Assembly (NCBI RefSeq): GCF_028283685.1
Contig: NZ_JAPWKF010000007.1
Span: forward strand, 1-64,000
Length of the DNA: 64,000 nt
Direction of reading: 5' to 3'
Source: Edaphobacter sp.
GTDB taxonomy: Bacteria; Acidobacteriota; Terriglobia; Terriglobales; Acidobacteriaceae
This document shows positions 62,528 through 64,000 of this stretch, piece after piece. The notes beneath the pieces are model-generated. The model was given only the letters and a program-made list of their open reading frames with translations, was not told where the DNA came from and made no database searches. The translations under genes were made by a program, and so were the position numbers. Position 1 is the stretch's first letter; each line of letters begins with the position of its first letter.

Positions 62528-63871
62528 ATGGCTGGAAGGTCGTTTTCTTTTCATACATTCGCCGCCTCATTCGGCTTCGTCGCAGCAGTGTCCCTGCTCG
62601 CGTCCGCGCAACAGGCAGATTTGCCGCGTCATGTCTCGCTGACAGAAGCGATCCAGCAGGCACAGGCGAATGAGCCCATATTTGCTGCGGCTGTGGCAGC
62701 GCAAAAGACGATGAAGATCGATAGCTATCTGGCGAAGGCCTCCCTGCTTCCGTCCGTCACCTACCACAATCAGATGCTCTACACCCAGCCCAACGGCCAG
62801 ACGAACCAGGGTGGGCAGGTTGGCACGCAGTCATCTCCCATCTTCATTGCGAATAATGCCATTCATGAGTACACCAGCCAGGCATCCATCAACGAGACCG
62901 TCGGACTCAAGCAGCTCGCTGATGCCCAGGTCGCATCGGCAAACTCGGCTCGTGCCAGCGCCGAGCTCGAGATCGCAAGACGAGGCCTCGTCTCCACCGT
63001 CGTCAGCCTCTATTACACCGTCAGCACCGCGGAAGAGAAACAAAAAGTCCAGGCAGAAGCGCTCCAGGAGGCTCGGGATTTCTCCTCGTTGACGCAAAAG
63101 CGCGAGGCCGTTCGCGAAGTCGCCCACGCCGACGTAGTCAAGGCAGAGCTCCAGCTGCAGCAGCGACAGCGCGATCTAGCGGATGCAACGGTCCTCGCCA
63201 GCAGGGCGCGTCTTGAGCTTGCCGTCCTCCTGTTTCCCGATCCTCGCGCCGCCTACACCACCGACGCCCCCGCCTCCTCGCCGCCTCTCCCCACACGCGA
63301 TGAGGTCAACCAGCTTGCCTCGACCAACAATCCGGAGATTCGCAGTGCGCTTGCCGGCCTCAGGGCATCCGATGCCGGGGTCAAATCCGCAAAGGCAGCC
63401 TACCTTCCCGACGTCGCACTCAACTTTACGTACGGCATCGATGCGCCACAGTTCGCCAAACGCGGCCCCGACAACGTTCCAAATCTTGGCTACTCCATCG
63501 GTGGCACGCTCGATATCCCTGTCTGGGATTGGTTTTCTACGCAGAAAAAAGTCAAACAGAGCGAGATCCTCCGGGACGCGGCCAAGGTGACACTCACCGC
63601 GGCGCAACGTCGCCTGATCGCCACTCTTGAAGAGAGCTATGCAGAAGCAAGTACTGCGCGCGATCAGCTCGATCTCCTCGATCAGAGCGTTCACACCGCA
63701 GCGGAGAGCCTGCGGCTGACCAAGCTCCGCTACGCGGCTGGCGAGGCCACCGCACTGGAGGTCGTCGACGCCCAAAATTCATACCTCACCGCACAGACAT
63801 CGCAGGCCGACGGACTGACACGCTTTGAAACCGCCTTGGCGGCACTCCAGGTTCTTACAGGAAGCATTTGA
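62528..63871 (+). CDS. TolC-family outer-membrane efflux protein
   Basis: 447 residues. The N-terminal signal (ASFGFVAAVSLLASAQQ) is followed by two outer-membrane-efflux repeats: HVSLTEAIQQAQANEPIFAA, then EIARRGLVSTVVSLYYTVST with a coiled coil, and TRDEVNQLASTNNPEIRSAL, then RRLIATLEESYAEASTARDQ and LRYAAGEATALEVVDAQNSY, the classical second-repeat end. It forms the trimeric export channel of a tripartite pump. The adaptor gene begins three bases after its stop codon. It is not close to the czcC-like protein and serves a different, probably HAE-type system. Confidence 0.88.
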   Translation: MAGRSFSFHTFAASFGFVAAVSLLASAQQADLPRHVSLTEAIQQAQANEPIFAAAVAAQKTMKIDSYLAKASLLPSVTYHNQMLYTQPNGQTNQGGQVGTQSSPIFIANNAIHEYTSQASINETVGLKQLADAQVASANSARASAELEIARRGLVSTVVSLYYTVSTAEEKQKVQAEALQEARDFSSLTQKREAVREVAHADVVKAELQLQQRQRDLADATVLASRARLELAVLLFPDPRAAYTTDAPASSPPLPTRDEVNQLASTNNPEIRSALAGLRASDAGVKSAKAAYLPDVALNFTYGIDAPQFAKRGPDNVPNLGYSIGGTLDIPVWDWFSTQKKVKQSEILRDAAKVTLTAAQRRLIATLEESYAEASTARDQLDLLDQSVHTAAESLRLTKLRYAAGEATALEVVDAQNSYLTAQTSQADGLTRFETALAALQVLTGSI

Positions 63872-63874
63872 TCT

Positions 63875-64000
63875 ATGAGATTCCACGACACCACTCGATC
63901 AATTTCAACGCGCTTTATTCTCACTGCTGCTTTCCTCTGCCCCCTGGGTTTGAGTGCATGTAAGAAAACCACAGATGATACCGCTCCATCTGTCGTCACG
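63875..64000 (+). CDS. Efflux periplasmic adaptor lipoprotein (partial, cut by window end)
   Basis: The first 42 codons are visible. A signal with lipobox LCPLGLSACKK marks a lipoprotein, followed by a Thr/Asp-rich linker. Position right after a TolC-type gene and the lipoprotein start suggest an RND membrane-fusion protein of the AcrA/HlyD family. No domain is visible yet, so the family is inferred from context. Confidence 0.6.
   Translation, partial: MRFHDTTRSISTRFILTAAFLCPLGLSACKKTTDDTAPSVVT

Overview
The window looks like a chromosome segment of a soil-type acidobacterium of the Terriglobia (Granulicella/Edaphobacter/Terriglobus-like). The best clue is a 1162-residue TonB-dependent receptor with an N-terminal carboxypeptidase-regulatory-like domain (57264-60752), a family much expanded in Acidobacteriota. 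Next to it is a membrane protein whose N-terminal domain I associate with acidobacterial genomes. This is inference from protein families; there is no rRNA in the window.

Positions 1-29559 form one integrated genetic element. An intact tRNA-Asp(GUC) gene lies at 29515-29591 on the minus strand. The first 39 bases of the window repeat its 3' half exactly (29521-29559). A tyrosine integrase (28245-29444) and a small excisionase-like HTH protein sit beside the tRNA. At the far end is an AbiE-type toxin-antitoxin pair. Decayed conjugation genes (VirB11/TrbB-like and perhaps VirB8-like) suggest a former integrative conjugative element. The cargo is a mosaic of redox and hydrolytic enzymes: SDRs, an NmrA protein, two NADP-binding oxidoreductase paralogues, a nitroreductase, a CocE-type hydrolase, an esterase, an amidohydrolase, a quinone-reductase cassette and a Gfo/Idh/MocA oxidoreductase. 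They are mixed with TetR, AraC and HxlR regulators and with several broken genes. Three pairs of internal direct repeats (5.6/21.8 kb, 17.5/19.5 kb, 24.0/26.4 kb) show repeated rearrangement. Several regulator genes have visible palindromic operators, and one long operator is shared by two distant paralogous oxidoreductase genes.

Positions 29592-54402 are ordinary chromosome with metal and ion homeostasis. A sigma-54 response regulator and its kinase (30490-33083, minus) diverge from an RND heavy-metal efflux operon (33294-38995, plus). A well-matched -24/-12 promoter and an upstream inverted repeat lie between them. Then come a nucleoside-permease-like MFS protein, glycogen debranching enzyme GlgX and a tandem universal stress protein. 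The kdp potassium-uptake locus follows. Here KdpD is split into two divergent genes whose start codons overlap, followed by kdpE, an outer-membrane porin, a 32-residue membrane peptide and kdpFABC. SelO faces kdpC.

Positions 54518-64000 hold a secreted six-hairpin glycosidase, the TonB receptor, a divergent membrane protein of unknown function, and the start of another tripartite efflux operon (TolC-like protein and a truncated lipoprotein adaptor).

Small frameshifts occur both in the element (many) and in the chromosomal part (czcC-like gene, kdpC). Most element frameshifts look like real decay because they coincide with truncations and repeat edges. The two chromosomal ones could be sequencing errors.
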